NCBI GenBank assembly: GCA_009760855.2
Contig: WPIO01000001.1
Coordinates: 2,350,501-2,414,500 of the forward strand
Direction: 5' to 3'
Length of the DNA stretch: 64,000 bases
DNA from: Cristatella mucedo
Lineage: Eukaryota > Bryozoa > Phylactolaemata > Cristatellidae
The notes below the pieces were generated by a model. The model ran no database searches, was not told the origin of the DNA, and saw only the letters and a list, made by a program, of their open reading frames with translations. This document shows, one piece after another, positions 63,420 to 64,000 of the stretch. A program made the position numbers and the translations under genes. Numbering within the stretch: position 1 is the stretch's first letter; every line of letters starts with the position of its first letter.

Positions 63420-64000
63420 GCGTCGATTTGCTACTAGAAGCAGGGGCAGCAGCTCAAGCAGCAGCACTAGATGTATCTCCAACAGGCTCAGAGGCGGCAT
63501 TGGTAGCAGCAGAGACAGCAGCAGCAGAGACGGCAGCACCAGTGACAGCAGCATCAGTGACAACAGCACCAGTGACAGCAGCATCAGACCCAGCAGCATC
63601 AGTGACAACAGTGCCAGTAACAGCAGCACAAGTGACAGCAGCACGAGAGCCAGCAGCATCAGTGACAATAGCACCAGTGACAACAGCACCAGTGACAACA
63701 GCACCAGCAAAAACAGCTCTAGTGACAGCAGCACCAGTGATAACAGCATCAGAGCCAGCAGCGCAAGTGACAGCAGCACCAGTGACAATAGTTCCAGTGA
63801 CAGCAGCACCAGTGAAAACTGCACCAGAGCCAGCAGCATCAGTGAGAACAGCACCAGTGACAACAGCACCAGTGACAGCAGTAGCAATGATAGATGCGCT
63901 GGCAGCAGCAGAAGCAGCAGCAGAGGCAGCAACGCTAACAGTATCGGCAGAAGTAGTGGTAGCAGCAATTTTAGCAATAGCTGAAACACCGGCAGCTGTC
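63420..64000. repeat. AGC-rich minisatellite (12-bp AGCACCAGTGAC type), runs off the window
   Basis: Degenerate AGCACCAGTGAC, AGCATCAGTGAC and ACAACAGC words for about 580 bp, starting within 30 bp of the LINE-A tail and still running at the window end. All repeats are multiples of three, so the plus strand (Ser/Asp/Asn/Thr, 63364-63984) and minus strand (Leu/Val, 63291-63989) both stay open. A real Ser-rich coding exon is possible but not supported by anything else. Confidence 0.85.

Overview
The window looks like gene-poor, repeat-rich nuclear DNA from a multicellular animal, most probably an invertebrate. The basis is the repeat content. There are two L2/CR1-type LINE families with decayed reverse transcriptase, two tRNA-derived SINE families, a Ty3-type LTR element with a broken gag, a pogo/Tigger-like DNA transposon relic, a satellite-like array, and many microsatellites. 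There are no operons, no dense protein-coding content, no CRISPR array and no rRNA. The species cannot be named from the sequence alone, and all family names below are assigned by eye.

Layout. 1-2.1 kb is unassigned DNA with a LINE-A tail and the first copy of an 80-bp dispersed repeat. 2.1-3.0 kb is an (TG)n-rich block. 3.7-4.2 kb is LINE-B. 4.2-6.4 kb is GC-rich, with internal duplications and hairpins. 7-10.2 kb holds LINE-A and SINE debris. 11.4-13.2 kb is a CpG-rich block with a GA tract and a CRE-like site. 17.4-18.6 kb has a CAG-rich segment, a perfect hairpin and a LINE-B. 20.75-20.97 kb is the best single-exon gene candidate. 21.8-25.9 kb is a nest: two LINE-A copies, the second split by a 2-kb non-autonomous LTR element. 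27.7-30.66 kb is an old ~172-bp tandem array. 30.8-32.6 kb has a 26-bp palindrome, a 21-bp minisatellite, LINE and SINE pieces and (CT)n. 35.05-35.39 kb is a (TA)n array flanked by a direct repeat. 36-44.7 kb carries scattered SINE and LINE fragments, a pogo-like element and a solo LTR. 45.1-46.95 kb is a second GC-rich block. 47.0-48.2 kb is a SINE cluster with a nested insertion. 49.5-51.15 kb is the longest LINE-B. 51.45-54.5 kb has SINE-2 and two LINE-A copies. 59.2-60.4 kb is a candidate solo LTR of another family. 63.0-64.0 kb is a LINE-A end followed by a 12-bp minisatellite that runs off the window.

How the pieces work together. LINE-A ends in a conserved stem-loop (GCGCC..AGAGA..TCTCT..GGGCGC) followed by (TTA)n. 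SINE-2 joins a tRNA-like head to the same stem-loop, as expected if LINE-A reverse transcriptase copied SINE-2 RNA. All reverse transcriptase copies seen here are broken: frameshifts, an internal deletion, and a catalytic YADD read as YAGE or HAND. The LTR element has only a gag-like frame with a 21-bp repeat coding heptads and no visible pol, so it would have depended on other elements.

No complete host gene can be supported. Most long open frames lie in simple repeats or GC-rich DNA and are not evidence of genes.
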